Origin: an uncultured Verrucomicrobiota bacterium
Lineage (GTDB): Bacteria; Verrucomicrobiota; Verrucomicrobiia; Verrucomicrobiales; DEV007
Direction of reading: 5' to 3'
Assembly: GCA_902510815.1 (NCBI GenBank)
Contig: CABXDI010000008.1
Location: forward strand, 1-53,504
DNA length: 53,504 bases
Shown here: in pieces, positions 34,397 to 43,973 of the stretch
How positions within the stretch are numbered: the stretch's first letter is position 1
Layout: every line of letters begins with the position of its first letter
Program-made: the position numbers and the translations under genes
The notes under the pieces: generated by a model
Seen by the model: the letters and a program-made list of their open reading frames with translations, nothing else
The model's database searches: none
Told to the model about the DNA's origin: nothing

Positions 34397-35431
34397 ATGA
34401 GTGATAAAAATACAGAACAAGATACTAAATTCATGAAATCAGCTATCAAAGAGGCTGAAAAAGGCATTGGTTGTACCAGTCCAAACCCGAGTGTGGGATG
34501 CGTTATCGTCAAAAAAGGAAAGATTATTGGCAGAGGCTACCATCGAGGAGCAGGAGGTCCGCATGCGGAAATTGAGGCAATAAAAAATGCTAAAAAGACT
34601 CCTATTGCTGGCTCTACCATTTATATCACTCTAGAGCCATGTTCGACTCATGGTAAGACTCCTCCATGTTCCAACGCCATTATTAACGGGGGTTTTAAAC
34701 GAGTGGTCTACGGTATTAATGACCCTGACCCTCGCCATCAAGGCAATTCTATGCAACTTCTAAGGAAGAAAGGAATAGATGTGACCTCAGGTGTTTTATC
34801 AGAAAGTTGTCATCGGATAATTAGGCCATTTACAAAACGCCTTCGAACTGGTTTGCCCTGGGTTCTCGTCAAAGCTGGGATGAGTCTCGATGGTCGGTTA
34901 ACTAGACCTGGTAATGAAGGGCAATGGATTACTAATGAGAAAGCGATTAGAGATACACAGAATTTAAGAGCTGAGGTGGATGCAATTATTATTGGAGCTC
35001 AAACCCTAAGAAAAGATGATCCGCGCCTTACAATTCGTGAACCGATATTATTGAAAAGGCGAAAAAATCAGCCCAAGAGAGTTGTTCTTACACGAACCGG
35101 TAGATTACCAAAATCCGCAAAGATTTTCACAGATGAGTTCAGAGAAAACACTATAGTGTACACTAACAGATCACTTAATGCAGTGCTCAAAAATCTTGCT
35201 GATAAGCACCAATGCAACAGTGTCATGATAGAGGGTGGTGGAAAGCTTATAGGTAACGCAATAAAGAGAAAGCTTGTTGATGAAGTGTGTCTTTATTTTG
35301 CACCGTTGATATGCGGACAAAAGTGTACGCCTTTCGCAGATGTTAAATTGTCTGAATCCGGAAGTTTATCTGAAATTGAATTTAAGTCTCTAGACGATAA
35401 TTTTAGGATCAGAGGAACTATCAATTCATAG
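34397..35431 (+). CDS. ribD: Bifunctional riboflavin deaminase/reductase
   Basis: 344 residues in two domains. The N-terminal deaminase has the zinc site HAE (56-58) and PCSTHGKTPPC (81-91); the C-terminal reductase (about 150 onward) has VLVKAGMSLDGRL, IIGAQTLRKDDPRLT and MIEGGGKLIG. It carries out the second and third steps of riboflavin synthesis. The gene stands alone, diverging from the GspF-like gene and ending one base from the convergent PanB-like gene; other rib genes are not in view. Confidence 0.97.
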   Translation: MSDKNTEQDTKFMKSAIKEAEKGIGCTSPNPSVGCVIVKKGKIIGRGYHRGAGGPHAEIEAIKNAKKTPIAGSTIYITLEPCSTHGKTPPCSNAIINGGFKRVVYGINDPDPRHQGNSMQLLRKKGIDVTSGVLSESCHRIIRPFTKRLRTGLPWVLVKAGMSLDGRLTRPGNEGQWITNEKAIRDTQNLRAEVDAIIIGAQTLRKDDPRLTIREPILLKRRKNQPKRVVLTRTGRLPKSAKIFTDEFRENTIVYTNRSLNAVLKNLADKHQCNSVMIEGGGKLIGNAIKRKLVDEVCLYFAPLICGQKCTPFADVKLSESGSLSEIEFKSLDDNFRIRGTINS

Positions 35432-35432
35432 A

Positions 35433-36248
35433 TTAGTTAATCGAATTGATTTCCTTGATTGACTCTTCTAGGAGGTCATCATTTATATCGATTAAATTGG
35501 CTTTTTCTGGAAAGCATCCGTCCTTCACGTCCTTGATGTACTCACTAAAAGCATTAATGCGCTCTTCTTGTAATCGATTCTTTTCAGAAAGAAAATCTCG
35601 ATACGCTTTAGCGTGCCTAGGAATTTTTTCGTCATAATCACCTAGAATATCATCTGAAAAAAGAAACTGCGTGTCGCAATTAGGACCCGACCCTAAGGAC
35701 ATTAGTATCATAGATGTTTTAGATGATAAAAATGTGGCTAATTTTTCAGGTACTACTTCGATCTCGGCTGCATAAGCTCCAGCGTTTTCCAACTCTTTCA
35801 TTTTTACATAGAGACTCTTAGCCTCTTCGGCGGTCTTGCCAATCGCTCTATAACCAGTCCAAGTAACGTGCCTTGGAATCATGCCTAGATGACCGACCAC
35901 AGGTATTTGCTCATTACTCATTTTCTCAATGATATGTGTACTTGCTGAGCAATAAACAGAGCTAGCTCCAATTTCTAAAGCTTTAAAAGCAATTTTTATA
36001 GCTTCCTCTGAACTCGCTAATCCATGTGGTGTGGCCACTGAAATAAAACTATTAGGTGCTGCTTCAATGATCCTGGGAAGTCGTAGTTGTGCTTCTAGAG
36101 AATCAAAACTACAACTCATTAGGTCTACTCCAGCTAATTCAGCGGCTTGAGCTTCCTCAGGAGATTTTACATGGATATGTGTAAGGCACCGTTTCCCCTT
36201 TAACTTTTGTAAATCATAAACAGTGTATTTTTTTCTAGGTCTTAACAT
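35433..36248 (-). CDS. Divergent PanB-like protein (ketopantoate hydroxymethyltransferase family)
   Basis: 271 residues with the PanB core VVGHLGMIPRHVTWTGYRAI followed by GKTAEEAK, ENAGAYAAEIEVVPEKLATF and a C-terminal segment like CDTQFLFSDDILG (PanB: CDGQVLV..D.LG). The N-terminal half differs: the position of the metal-binding LVGDSLG reads MSCSFDS, and the VADMPF aspartate position reads VATPHG. True PanB uses both aspartates to hold Mg2+. It may therefore be a relative acting on another oxo-acid, or a drifted PanB. panC and panD are not nearby. It converges on ribD and lies 20 bases after prmA. Confidence 0.7.
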   Translation of the reverse strand: MLRPRKKYTVYDLQKLKGKRCLTHIHVKSPEEAQAAELAGVDLMSCSFDSLEAQLRLPRIIEAAPNSFISVATPHGLASSEEAIKIAFKALEIGASSVYCSASTHIIEKMSNEQIPVVGHLGMIPRHVTWTGYRAIGKTAEEAKSLYVKMKELENAGAYAAEIEVVPEKLATFLSSKTSMILMSLGSGPNCDTQFLFSDDILGDYDEKIPRHAKAYRDFLSEKNRLQEERINAFSEYIKDVKDGCFPEKANLIDINDDLLEESIKEINSIN

Positions 36249-36268
36249 TTTAGTCGGAAGTTAAATTT

Positions 36269-37132
36269 TTAGATAATTTTATTAAACTTGAAGCTTACCC
36301 ATTTTCCTTTGCAATATAATTTAGGTACAGACAATCCATTTTTTTGAGCAGTTTGCAGAACGCTATTATGATGTTCTTCTAATATTCCTGAAAGTAAAAG
36401 ATATCCGTTATCAGCAACTCTATTCCAAATTTTCTTTAAGTTAGGATTAAGAACGTTTGCAAAAATATTGGCAGTAATAACGTTCCATGAAGCTCCCTTT
36501 TTAGGAGACCAATCAAATAAGTCTTGCTCATAAATATTAATTTTATTTCGTAAATTGATGATCACATTACGTTTCGCAATAGCAATCGCTTCAGGATCAA
36601 AATCAAAACCTTCAACCTTAAAGGCTCCCATCAAACTTGCGGTTATGGGTAATATTCCTGTTCCTAATCCAATATCACAGAATGACCATTTTTCATTTCC
36701 CTTTTGATATTCTTTAGCAATGTCAACTAACATTCGTAAGCATGTTGATGTGGTTGCATGATCTCCAGTTCCAAATGCTAGAGCCGCTGGTATTGAGATA
36801 ACTATTTTCTTTGGATATTGTCTTTTAATTTTGTTTATTTGTTTTGCGTCTGAGTTGTCAGTGATTAGAATTTTATCTCTTATCTTTATTAGTGGTCGAT
36901 TAGATGAAGCATTGATTTTAGCCCAATTTTTATATTCTAATTTATTAACCTTACCCCCTAATTCTTTCTTTAATATTTGAGCTTCCTTTTTATTTTTTAG
37001 GTAAACTTCGATATGTAATTTTTTGGACCCTGATAACTTTCTAATAACGGCATTAGTCTGACCCATATTTAAAAAACGCTCTTCAATAGAACTTTGTTCA
37101 TTAGCAGAAATTATCTTTGACCAAACTAACAT
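36269..37132 (-). CDS. prmA: Ribosomal protein L11 methyltransferase
   Basis: 287-residue SAM-dependent methyltransferase for ribosomal protein L11. The PrmA signature is AFGTGDHATTSTCLRML, followed by the SAM motif CDIGLGTGILPITASLMGA, the DFDPEAIAIAKRNV motif and the substrate loop ITANIFANVL (NPxY-like position NIFA as in PrmA). The N-terminal domain is short and divergent. It is the gene immediately downstream of tRNA-Gly on the same strand. Confidence 0.92.
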   Translation of the reverse strand: MLVWSKIISANEQSSIEERFLNMGQTNAVIRKLSGSKKLHIEVYLKNKKEAQILKKELGGKVNKLEYKNWAKINASSNRPLIKIRDKILITDNSDAKQINKIKRQYPKKIVISIPAALAFGTGDHATTSTCLRMLVDIAKEYQKGNEKWSFCDIGLGTGILPITASLMGAFKVEGFDFDPEAIAIAKRNVIINLRNKINIYEQDLFDWSPKKGASWNVITANIFANVLNPNLKKIWNRVADNGYLLLSGILEEHHNSVLQTAQKNGLSVPKLYCKGKWVSFKFNKII

Positions 37133-37195
37133 TGATTTAATGTTGAGGGTTTAGTTGGTCTGCAGTTGATCAACAATTTAAAGTTTGATGGAAAA

Positions 37196-37270
37196 TGGAG
37201 CGGGTGATGAGATTCGAACTCACGACTTCAACCTTGGCAAGGTTGCGCTCTACCCCTGAGCTACACCCGC
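37196..37270 (-). tRNA. tRNA-Gly (GCC)
   Basis: Complete cloverleaf on the minus strand: acceptor GCGGGTG (from 37270) pairs with CACCCGC, D-arm AGCTCAGGGGTAGAGC, anticodon loop with GCC (37238-37236) read from CTTGCCAAG, T-arm with TTCGAAT loop, discriminator T and an encoded CCA (37198-37196). 75 nt including CCA. Confidence 0.97.
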
Positions 37271-37408
37271 TTTTCCATGTGCGGGTAGGGATTTTAGCCT
37301 TCAAAGGTTGGTCTTCAAGAAGTTTTTAGTCTGATTGATTGCCGAATAGTCTCAAATACTAGAATAATAGGATAAATAGATAGATTAATTCATTGTTATA
37401 TTTCTATC

Positions 37409-38746
37409 TTATGAGAAATCCCTTGGAATTTTTTTAACTAAGGAATTTGCTTCGGAATGATTCGGAATAACCATTTTATTTTGATTCCATTCAAGTTTTT
37501 TACCGTGGAAACGATTCGCAATGTTACCCAATAGAGTTGTTTCTGTAAGCGGTACAGCAAAACCAAAGTTGGATGTGGTGGCGTCTTTGCCAAGGCAAGC
37601 ATCAATGAAGGAATGATAATGACTTCGACCTTTAAGCTTAGGTCTTTCGATACCTTGATTTTTGGAATATGGAACTAATTGAGGTCCACCAACATGAGGT
37701 AAGAGTAAGTTGCCCGTTTCACCAATGAATAAACTACCACTGCCAGGTAATTGCCTTTCATCTTTTTCGAAACCTGCAAGTTTTCTGGGTGGTTTTTTTC
37801 CGCCATCATACCAAAAAACTTTAAGCGATTTTCCGGTTGTCCATTTTGTGCCTGGAAAATCATATTCATAAGTTGCCCAATCAGGCCAATTTTCTGAATG
37901 AATTTTTTCGTCATTTGCCCATCTTTCTGGTACGCCAGTTGTGATAACGCTTTTAGGAGCTGTAAGTTCGAGTGCTTTAAATGGTGAATCCATTATGTGG
38001 CACATGAAATCTCCAATTGGACCAGTGCCAAAGTCTTGCCAGCCTCGCCAATTGAAAGGGTGATATATTCCATTTTTGTAAGGTCTTTCTGGAGCTACTC
38101 CTAGCCATTTATCCCAGTCAAGATTTTTGGGAACAGGGTCCTCGCCAGCAGGCCTTCCGCTACCAGGGAAAGTAGCGCCAGCCCATGCATGAACTTCTTT
38201 TATTTTTCCTATTACACCATTTTGAATTAAGATAACCGCGGAGCGATATTCGATGCTTGATTGAATTTGGTTTCCCATTTGAGTAACGACACCACTTTTC
38301 TTTGCCCATGCCCCCATTGCTCTAGCTTCTGATATTTCGTGGGCCAATGGCTTTTCGCAGTAAACATGTTTGCCCTTTTTCATGGCAGCTATTGATACAC
38401 TGGCATGCATATGATCAGGAATAGCGACTTGAACTGAATCAATTCTATCACCTTCAGATTCCAGTAAATCTCTCCAATCTTGATACTTTCGAGCATCAGG
38501 AAATTTAGCCGCAGCCTTAGCCATCCTTGATGTGTCAACATCACAAATGGCTGTAATGTTTACATTTGGATGTGTCGCAATATTACTCAAATCACTCCAC
38601 CCTTGACCATCTGTTCCCACTACCGCGTGATTGATCTTACCATTCGGCGAAGCTGAGGAAGCTAAATTTGGTATTATGAGAGGCGCCGCAGTAAGCGCTG
38701 AGGTGTTTCTGAGAAAATTTCTGCGAGTTTGACTAAATTTTGACAT
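37409..38746 (-). CDS. TAT-exported Gfo/Idh/MocA-family oxidoreductase
   Basis: 445 residues. The N-terminus is a twin-arginine signal (TRRNFLRNTSALTAAPLI). The NAD(P)-binding domain follows (NHAVVGTDGQGWSDL, ITAICDVDTSRM), then the family motif GKHVYCEKPLAHEISEAR with the catalytic-region Lys and MGNQIQSS. Such secreted oxidoreductases are abundant in Planctomycetes and Verrucomicrobia, act on sugars or sugar derivatives in the periplasm and carry their cofactor tightly bound. The GxGxxG of the nucleotide fold is altered to GTDGQG. Substrate unknown. Confidence 0.92.
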   Translation of the reverse strand: MSKFSQTRRNFLRNTSALTAAPLIIPNLASSASPNGKINHAVVGTDGQGWSDLSNIATHPNVNITAICDVDTSRMAKAAAKFPDARKYQDWRDLLESEGDRIDSVQVAIPDHMHASVSIAAMKKGKHVYCEKPLAHEISEARAMGAWAKKSGVVTQMGNQIQSSIEYRSAVILIQNGVIGKIKEVHAWAGATFPGSGRPAGEDPVPKNLDWDKWLGVAPERPYKNGIYHPFNWRGWQDFGTGPIGDFMCHIMDSPFKALELTAPKSVITTGVPERWANDEKIHSENWPDWATYEYDFPGTKWTTGKSLKVFWYDGGKKPPRKLAGFEKDERQLPGSGSLFIGETGNLLLPHVGGPQLVPYSKNQGIERPKLKGRSHYHSFIDACLGKDATTSNFGFAVPLTETTLLGNIANRFHGKKLEWNQNKMVIPNHSEANSLVKKIPRDFS

Positions 38747-38859
38747 ATTTCTACAATGAAATGAAATGTTAAAGTGTGCGAGTAAATTCGGATCTTTAAA
38801 GTTATAGAACCACGATTTGATGTTATCTACAAAATGGCTATGCTTTTCCTTTGAAGCTC

Positions 38860-39648
38860 ATGTCTGATAAATTAGCCGAAATAATAGCGCATAAGAGAAA
38901 GGAAATAGAACCTCTTTTACTTAGAGCAGATAAGCTTCGTTATGCCGCACTTGAAAGAAACGAATTTCGCTCATTATCGTCTTCGATTGATTTAGGTTCC
39001 GAAAAGTTAGGGCTAATTGCTGAAGTGAAGAAATCGTCACCGTCTGCAGGAGTCATTGCAAAGGAATTTGACCCTGTGTTGCAGGCAAAAAAATATGCAG
39101 CGGCTGGAGCTAGTGCGATTTCTGTACTTACAGATGAAAAGTTCTTTGGCGGCAGGCTAGAATATTTAGTCAAGATTAGACAAGAAGTAGAAATTCCAAT
39201 TTTAAGGAAAGATTTTATTATCAATGAAGCGCAAATTTACGAAGCCTCTGTAGCTGGAGCTGATGCCATTCTTTTAATCGTAGCCGCCTTAGGCCAAGAC
39301 GAATTGAAGCGACTTCTGGATTGTGCCTATACCTATCAGCTTGAAGTTTTGATGGAAGTTCATGATCTAAAAGAGTTGGAAAGAGCTTTGGATACAGACG
39401 TAAAAATTATTGGTGTAAATAACAGAAATCTTAAAACATTTGAAGTGGATCTGAAAAACACTGAAAAGATAAGTGAAGAAGTTCCAGAGGATATCTTTTT
39501 TGTGAGCGAAAGTGGAATTAAAACTCCCGAAGATGCTGCTCTCGTGGCCGGCTGGGGAGCTGATGCTGTTTTAGTTGGAGAAAGCCTTATGCGTACAGAT
39601 GACGTCAATCTAGCAGTTAAGGAAATAATGGAATCAGTGCCAGACTAA
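38860..39648 (+). CDS. trpC: Indole-3-glycerol phosphate synthase
   Basis: 262-residue TIM barrel that closes the indole ring in tryptophan synthesis. Motifs: LIAEVKKSSPSAGVI (catalytic Lys and Pro-rich loop), YAAAGASAISVLTDEKFFGG, ILRKDFIINEAQIYEA and GVNNRNLKTFEVDL, then FVSESGIKTPED. The ATG at 38860 is chosen over an in-frame TTG at 38851. Standalone gene without trp neighbours; the last four bases overlap the stop of the convergent PBP gene. Confidence 0.97.
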   Translation: MSDKLAEIIAHKRKEIEPLLLRADKLRYAALERNEFRSLSSSIDLGSEKLGLIAEVKKSSPSAGVIAKEFDPVLQAKKYAAAGASAISVLTDEKFFGGRLEYLVKIRQEVEIPILRKDFIINEAQIYEASVAGADAILLIVAALGQDELKRLLDCAYTYQLEVLMEVHDLKELERALDTDVKIIGVNNRNLKTFEVDLKNTEKISEEVPEDIFFVSESGIKTPEDAALVAGWGADAVLVGESLMRTDDVNLAVKEIMESVPD

Positions 39649-41774
39649 TTAGACTTAAAGAGTTTTTTTAGAACCTTTAATCTTTCTGGTTTTTTTTCGA
39701 GATTCTTTGATAGCCTGACATGGGAATGTATTTGGCAATAATCTTTTGGAATTGAGTCATAGGGAATCTTTTCAAGATAACTATTTCCACTTCGAATGCA
39801 TTCTTTTGATGCTCGTTTTCCGCTTATTCTACAAAGCTTCAATTGACTCATTGGAATTGGAGGGATCATGCTTTCTGCTGTATATCCAAACTTTTCACAT
39901 TCTTGCATAATTTTTGTCCATATAGGCAAAGCGACGTTGCTTCCATAAGCCTCCTTTAAAATTGTTTTTGGCTTGTCTAACCCAACCCAAACTCCACAAG
40001 TGACCCTACTGGAAAAGCCAACAAACCAAGTATCTTTTGAATCATTTGTAGTTCCTGTTTTCCCGCCCACTTGCTTTTTGTAGCCTAGGGATTTTGCACC
40101 TGAGCCTGAGCCATTTTTAGACATTACTTTTTCAAGCGCCATGCATGTCATTGTTATAGGTCCTGAGGAAATCGCTGGATATGTTTGTGCAGCAGCTTTG
40201 TAAAAAGTCTGTCCATTGATGTCATCAATTGAGCGTATTGTGAATGATGGCGCCCTTCTTCCATAGTTGGGGAAAATAGTATATGCGCTGGTTATTGATT
40301 GGAGGTCTGAATTTACATTGCCCAGAAATATTTGGGGGTTTGGATTTGAAATTTTAAGTCCAACTTTATCAGAGAGCATTTTTACATTATGCACACCCGC
40401 TATTTTTCCAATTCTCGCTGACATTGTATTTCTAGATTTGTAGAGTCCAAAACTAGCAGTTTGAAAGCCGTAGGATTTCATATCATGGTTGCGCGGCATC
40501 CAATTTTTTTCAGAATCTTCGATTTCATTTCTTTTTATTGGTCCATCGTCAATTAACGACCCAGGCATTAAACCTTGATTGAAGGCGGCGGTATAAACGA
40601 AAGGCTTAAAAATTGAACCCAATGGTCTTTTTGCATTAATGGCCCTATTAAATTGTGAATCATTAATGTCTCTACCTCCGACTATCGTGAGTACTGCTCC
40701 AGTTTTATTGTCCATTATAACAACCGCACCTTGGAGGTAATCTGGCGCTTTCTTTAGTTTACTTGAATTGTATTGGGTTTTAGTTGTATGCGAGTATCCT
40801 GGCTTTTTCTCAACGGCTTGAAGGCCGCTCTCTAATATTTTTTCAACTGTATTTTGAAGTCGAAGGTCAATGCTTGCATGAATTTCAAGCCCTCCATCTT
40901 CAGTATTTGATTCGCTTAAAGCATTATTAAGCTCTCTTTGAATTGCGTCCATGGCATAACTTTTTACTGTCTCTTTTTTATTCAAATTTTGTGGAAGAAT
41001 TTGTACACCCGTAAGCATTGCGTTTTGAAATTCATTCCTAGTGATTATTTTCTCTTCATGCATTCGGTGTAGAACAGTCTTTCTCTGTTCGTTTGCATCT
41101 TCAAAATTTCTAAATGGAGAAAAACGATTTGGTCCTCGAATGATTCCAGCAAGCATTGCGGCTTCACTTAAATTCATATCCATGGCTCTTTTTCCAAAGT
41201 ACGAAAGGCTTGCGTTTTCGATTCCATAAATGCCAGAACCAAAAAAGATTCTATTCATATAAAATTCTAGGATTTGGTCTTTGCTATATTCATTTTCTAT
41301 TCTTCTGGCCAGTTGTGCTTCAATTAATTTTCTGTGGAGAGTTTTTTGACTCATCAATTCACTAAAACTATTTCTAGCTAGTTGCATTGTAATAGTACTG
41401 GCGCCTTCTCTCTTGTTTTTGAAAACGTTTCTATATAGTGCTCTTAAAATCCCAGTCGGATCTATACCTTTGTGCTCATAGAAACGAACATCTTCTCTAA
41501 TAATAAGCGCTTTCTTAAAGTCGTTTGATACTTCATTGAGTGGCACAAATCTCAGCTTAGATCCATGAATTTTACCAATTTCATTTCCACGGCAGTCATA
41601 TACGATGGAAGGTAAAGGCATCCTGCCTAATTGCTTGAGGTCATAACTCTTGGCTAAAATGCCATATACTGTTAGGACGATTCCACTGGATATAAAAGTT
41701 AACAAGGTGGCCAGGATAGCCGTCTTGAAGAGGGCAAAGGTGACAACTAAGTGTCTTCTCCTCTTTTTATGCAT
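39645..41774 (-). CDS. Class A penicillin-binding protein (PBP1A type)
   Basis: 709-residue bifunctional peptidoglycan synthase in the inner membrane. One N-terminal helix (about 15-40) precedes the GT51 transglycosylase with its catalytic EDVRFYEH (E94) and GASTITMQLARN; the transpeptidase has SIFK (387-390), SRN (447-449) and KTGT (572-575), so all catalytic sites are intact. It polymerises and cross-links glycan strands. A short C-terminal tail rich in basic residues includes three Cys (LCRISGKRASKEC...YCQIH). It is divergent from the hydrolase gene. Confidence 0.95.
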   Translation of the reverse strand: MHKKRRRHLVVTFALFKTAILATLLTFISSGIVLTVYGILAKSYDLKQLGRMPLPSIVYDCRGNEIGKIHGSKLRFVPLNEVSNDFKKALIIREDVRFYEHKGIDPTGILRALYRNVFKNKREGASTITMQLARNSFSELMSQKTLHRKLIEAQLARRIENEYSKDQILEFYMNRIFFGSGIYGIENASLSYFGKRAMDMNLSEAAMLAGIIRGPNRFSPFRNFEDANEQRKTVLHRMHEEKIITRNEFQNAMLTGVQILPQNLNKKETVKSYAMDAIQRELNNALSESNTEDGGLEIHASIDLRLQNTVEKILESGLQAVEKKPGYSHTTKTQYNSSKLKKAPDYLQGAVVIMDNKTGAVLTIVGGRDINDSQFNRAINAKRPLGSIFKPFVYTAAFNQGLMPGSLIDDGPIKRNEIEDSEKNWMPRNHDMKSYGFQTASFGLYKSRNTMSARIGKIAGVHNVKMLSDKVGLKISNPNPQIFLGNVNSDLQSITSAYTIFPNYGRRAPSFTIRSIDDINGQTFYKAAAQTYPAISSGPITMTCMALEKVMSKNGSGSGAKSLGYKKQVGGKTGTTNDSKDTWFVGFSSRVTCGVWVGLDKPKTILKEAYGSNVALPIWTKIMQECEKFGYTAESMIPPIPMSQLKLCRISGKRASKECIRSGNSYLEKIPYDSIPKDYCQIHSHVRLSKNLEKKPERLKVLKKLFKSN

Positions 41775-41808
41775 TTTATGGATTAGAATTTAAGGGGATA
41801 AAAACAAC

Positions 41809-41844
41809 AAGTTTACTTAATCTACTTAAAATTCAAGTAAACTT
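41809..41844. repeat. Perfect 10-bp inverted repeat between PBP1A and the hydrolase gene
   Basis: AAGTTTACTT (41809-41818) and AAGTAAACTT (41835-41844) are exact reverse complements separated by 16 bases, with a direct repeat ACTTAA inside. It lies in the 127-base divergent promoter region and could be an operator for either gene. Binding protein unknown. Confidence 0.5.
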
Positions 41845-41901
41845 AACATTACTGAATCATCATGCTTGAGACTTAACTATTAAGAGTGTCATAATTTGAT
41901 C

Positions 41902-43965
41902 ATGATTAAATTTATTCCATGGCGTTTTATATTGATACTAGGATTAATTAATCAATTAGTTGCCGCTCCACTTGCTCTGAAAAATGGACAACTACCCGAT
42001 GATATCAGGCTCTTACCATTAAAAGATTTAAACGGCTATTTCCCCTTTGACCCTCCTTCTTCAAAAACAGAGTGGAAAAAAAGATCTTCTAAAATTAGAC
42101 ACGAGTTAAGAGTAGCCGCTGGACTTTATCCAGAGCCTACACGTTCTCCTTTAAATGCTGTTGTCAGAGACAAAAAAAACTGTGGGGATTTTACTATCGA
42201 AAAAGTTTTTATTGAGACGCTCCCTGGTTTTTTTCTAACAGGAACTCTTTACAGGCCTAACTCAAAAATGGAAAAAAGACCTGGTATTTTATGTCCACAC
42301 GGTCATTGGAAAGATGCACGTTTTTACGACGCTGGTGAATCAAAAGCAAAAAAAGAGATTAAGATTGGTGCCGAAAATAATTTAGATAGTGCAAGAAATC
42401 CATATCAAGCTCGTTGTATTGGCTTGGCTCGACTCGGATGCACAGTTTTTCAATATGACATGATGGGTGATTCTGATAATCATCAGATTTCCCATGAGAT
42501 TACTCACCGGTTCGCCCGCCAGAGACCTGCAATGATCGCGAAGAAAGAGTGGGGGCTCTATAGTCCTCAAGCCGAATCTCATCTTCAAAGCATTTTAATG
42601 CTTCAGACTTGGAATTCCATTAGGGCAATAGATTTTGTTCAAACGCTGGAGGATGTTGATCCTGATAGGATAGGGGTGACTGGTGCCAGCGGTGGTGGTA
42701 CTCAAACGTTCATGGTCTCAGCACTTGATTCTAGAGTAAAAGTTTCAATGCCAGCTGTTATGGTTTCTACCGCAATGCAAGGTGGCTGCACATGTGAAAA
42801 CGCATCACTTCTTAGGGTTAATGAAGGAAATGTGGCTTTTGCTGCTTTGTTTGCACCTAAGCCACTTGGCCTAACTACCGCCAATGATTGGACCAAAGAA
42901 ATGACTACAAAAGGTTTTCCTCAATTAAAAAAAACTTACGAAGTCCTAGGATACCCTCAAAACGTCATGCTTCATAATCGTATAGAATTTGACCACAACT
43001 ACAATCTACCCTCAAGAAGATCTATGTATAGATGGTTCAATAGACACTTAAGCCTTGGACATGAAAAACCTGAAATTGAAAAACCTCACAAAAGGTTGAC
43101 CAAAGAGGTATTGACTGTTTGGGATAAAGACTATCCAATGCCCTCCGGAGGGGAAGATTTTGAGATTGAATTACTAAATTATCTAACTGAAGACATTAAT
43201 AAAAAAATTATTAATGACTCCAAGGTTGCAAGGAAAGGTTGGGAGGCAGTTCTTGGTTTGGACTCAGAGAGAAATAATGACGTTGAGTGGGAATTAACAT
43301 TAAAAAATCAAGAAGATCAATATGTGGAAATGTGTGGTCTTATTAACAACAAAACTAGTAAAGAAAGCATCCCGGCGCTTTTTCTTTATCCAAAGAATTC
43401 ATGGAATAAAAGAGTTGTTATATGGTTAAACGCATTGGGTAAAAGTGGACTCTATAAAAGCGGTGCAAGCTCGTCTGAGCTGAAGGAAGATGTTTTAAAT
43501 GTTTTAAGTCAGGGAACTGCGGTTTGTGGTATAGACCTTTTTATGCAAGGTGAATTTTTAAAGGATGGTAAGCCTATTGAAGTTACAAGAACCGTAGCGA
43601 ATAAGCGACAAGCCGCAGCCTACACTCTTGGTTATAATTATAGTCTCTTTGTTAAGCGTGTAAGAGATATTCTAACAACAATCAGTATGATTGAATCTAA
43701 TAATCATGGAGCAAATCATATTGATCTTATTGGTCTCCAAGGAGCCGGTCATTGGGCAGCGGCAGCAAACTTTTTGTCTAAAAACCTAAACAGAGTTGTT
43801 ATTGAAACGGGAGGTTTTGAATTTATTAATATAAACAGTATAAGGCACCCAGATTTTCTTCCGGGGGCGGCTCGTTATGGTGACATTAAAGCTTTAATAT
43901 CTTTAGCAAAAACTAATCCTTGGGTTGTTGATGATAAAGGACTTCCCGATTGGATAAAAGATTAG
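41902..43965 (+). CDS. Secreted tandem alpha/beta-hydrolase (acetyl-xylan-esterase-like)
   Basis: 687 residues from the ATG at 41902, with a Sec signal (MIKFIPWRFILILGLINQLVA). The first hydrolase domain (to about 390) has the oxyanion region CPHGHWKDARF and the nucleophile elbow GASGGGTQ (S263), with EFDHNYN as the likely His region. A second alpha/beta-like domain (about 450-687) shows WLNALGKSGLY and GLQGAGHWAAAANFL, where the elbow serine is replaced by Gln, so it is probably inactive. Relatives deacetylate plant or algal polysaccharides. A single gene with an inverted repeat upstream. Confidence 0.8.
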   Translation: MIKFIPWRFILILGLINQLVAAPLALKNGQLPDDIRLLPLKDLNGYFPFDPPSSKTEWKKRSSKIRHELRVAAGLYPEPTRSPLNAVVRDKKNCGDFTIEKVFIETLPGFFLTGTLYRPNSKMEKRPGILCPHGHWKDARFYDAGESKAKKEIKIGAENNLDSARNPYQARCIGLARLGCTVFQYDMMGDSDNHQISHEITHRFARQRPAMIAKKEWGLYSPQAESHLQSILMLQTWNSIRAIDFVQTLEDVDPDRIGVTGASGGGTQTFMVSALDSRVKVSMPAVMVSTAMQGGCTCENASLLRVNEGNVAFAALFAPKPLGLTTANDWTKEMTTKGFPQLKKTYEVLGYPQNVMLHNRIEFDHNYNLPSRRSMYRWFNRHLSLGHEKPEIEKPHKRLTKEVLTVWDKDYPMPSGGEDFEIELLNYLTEDINKKIINDSKVARKGWEAVLGLDSERNNDVEWELTLKNQEDQYVEMCGLINNKTSKESIPALFLYPKNSWNKRVVIWLNALGKSGLYKSGASSSELKEDVLNVLSQGTAVCGIDLFMQGEFLKDGKPIEVTRTVANKRQAAAYTLGYNYSLFVKRVRDILTTISMIESNNHGANHIDLIGLQGAGHWAAAANFLSKNLNRVVIETGGFEFININSIRHPDFLPGAARYGDIKALISLAKTNPWVVDDKGLPDWIKD

Positions 43966-43973
43966 TGTATTAG

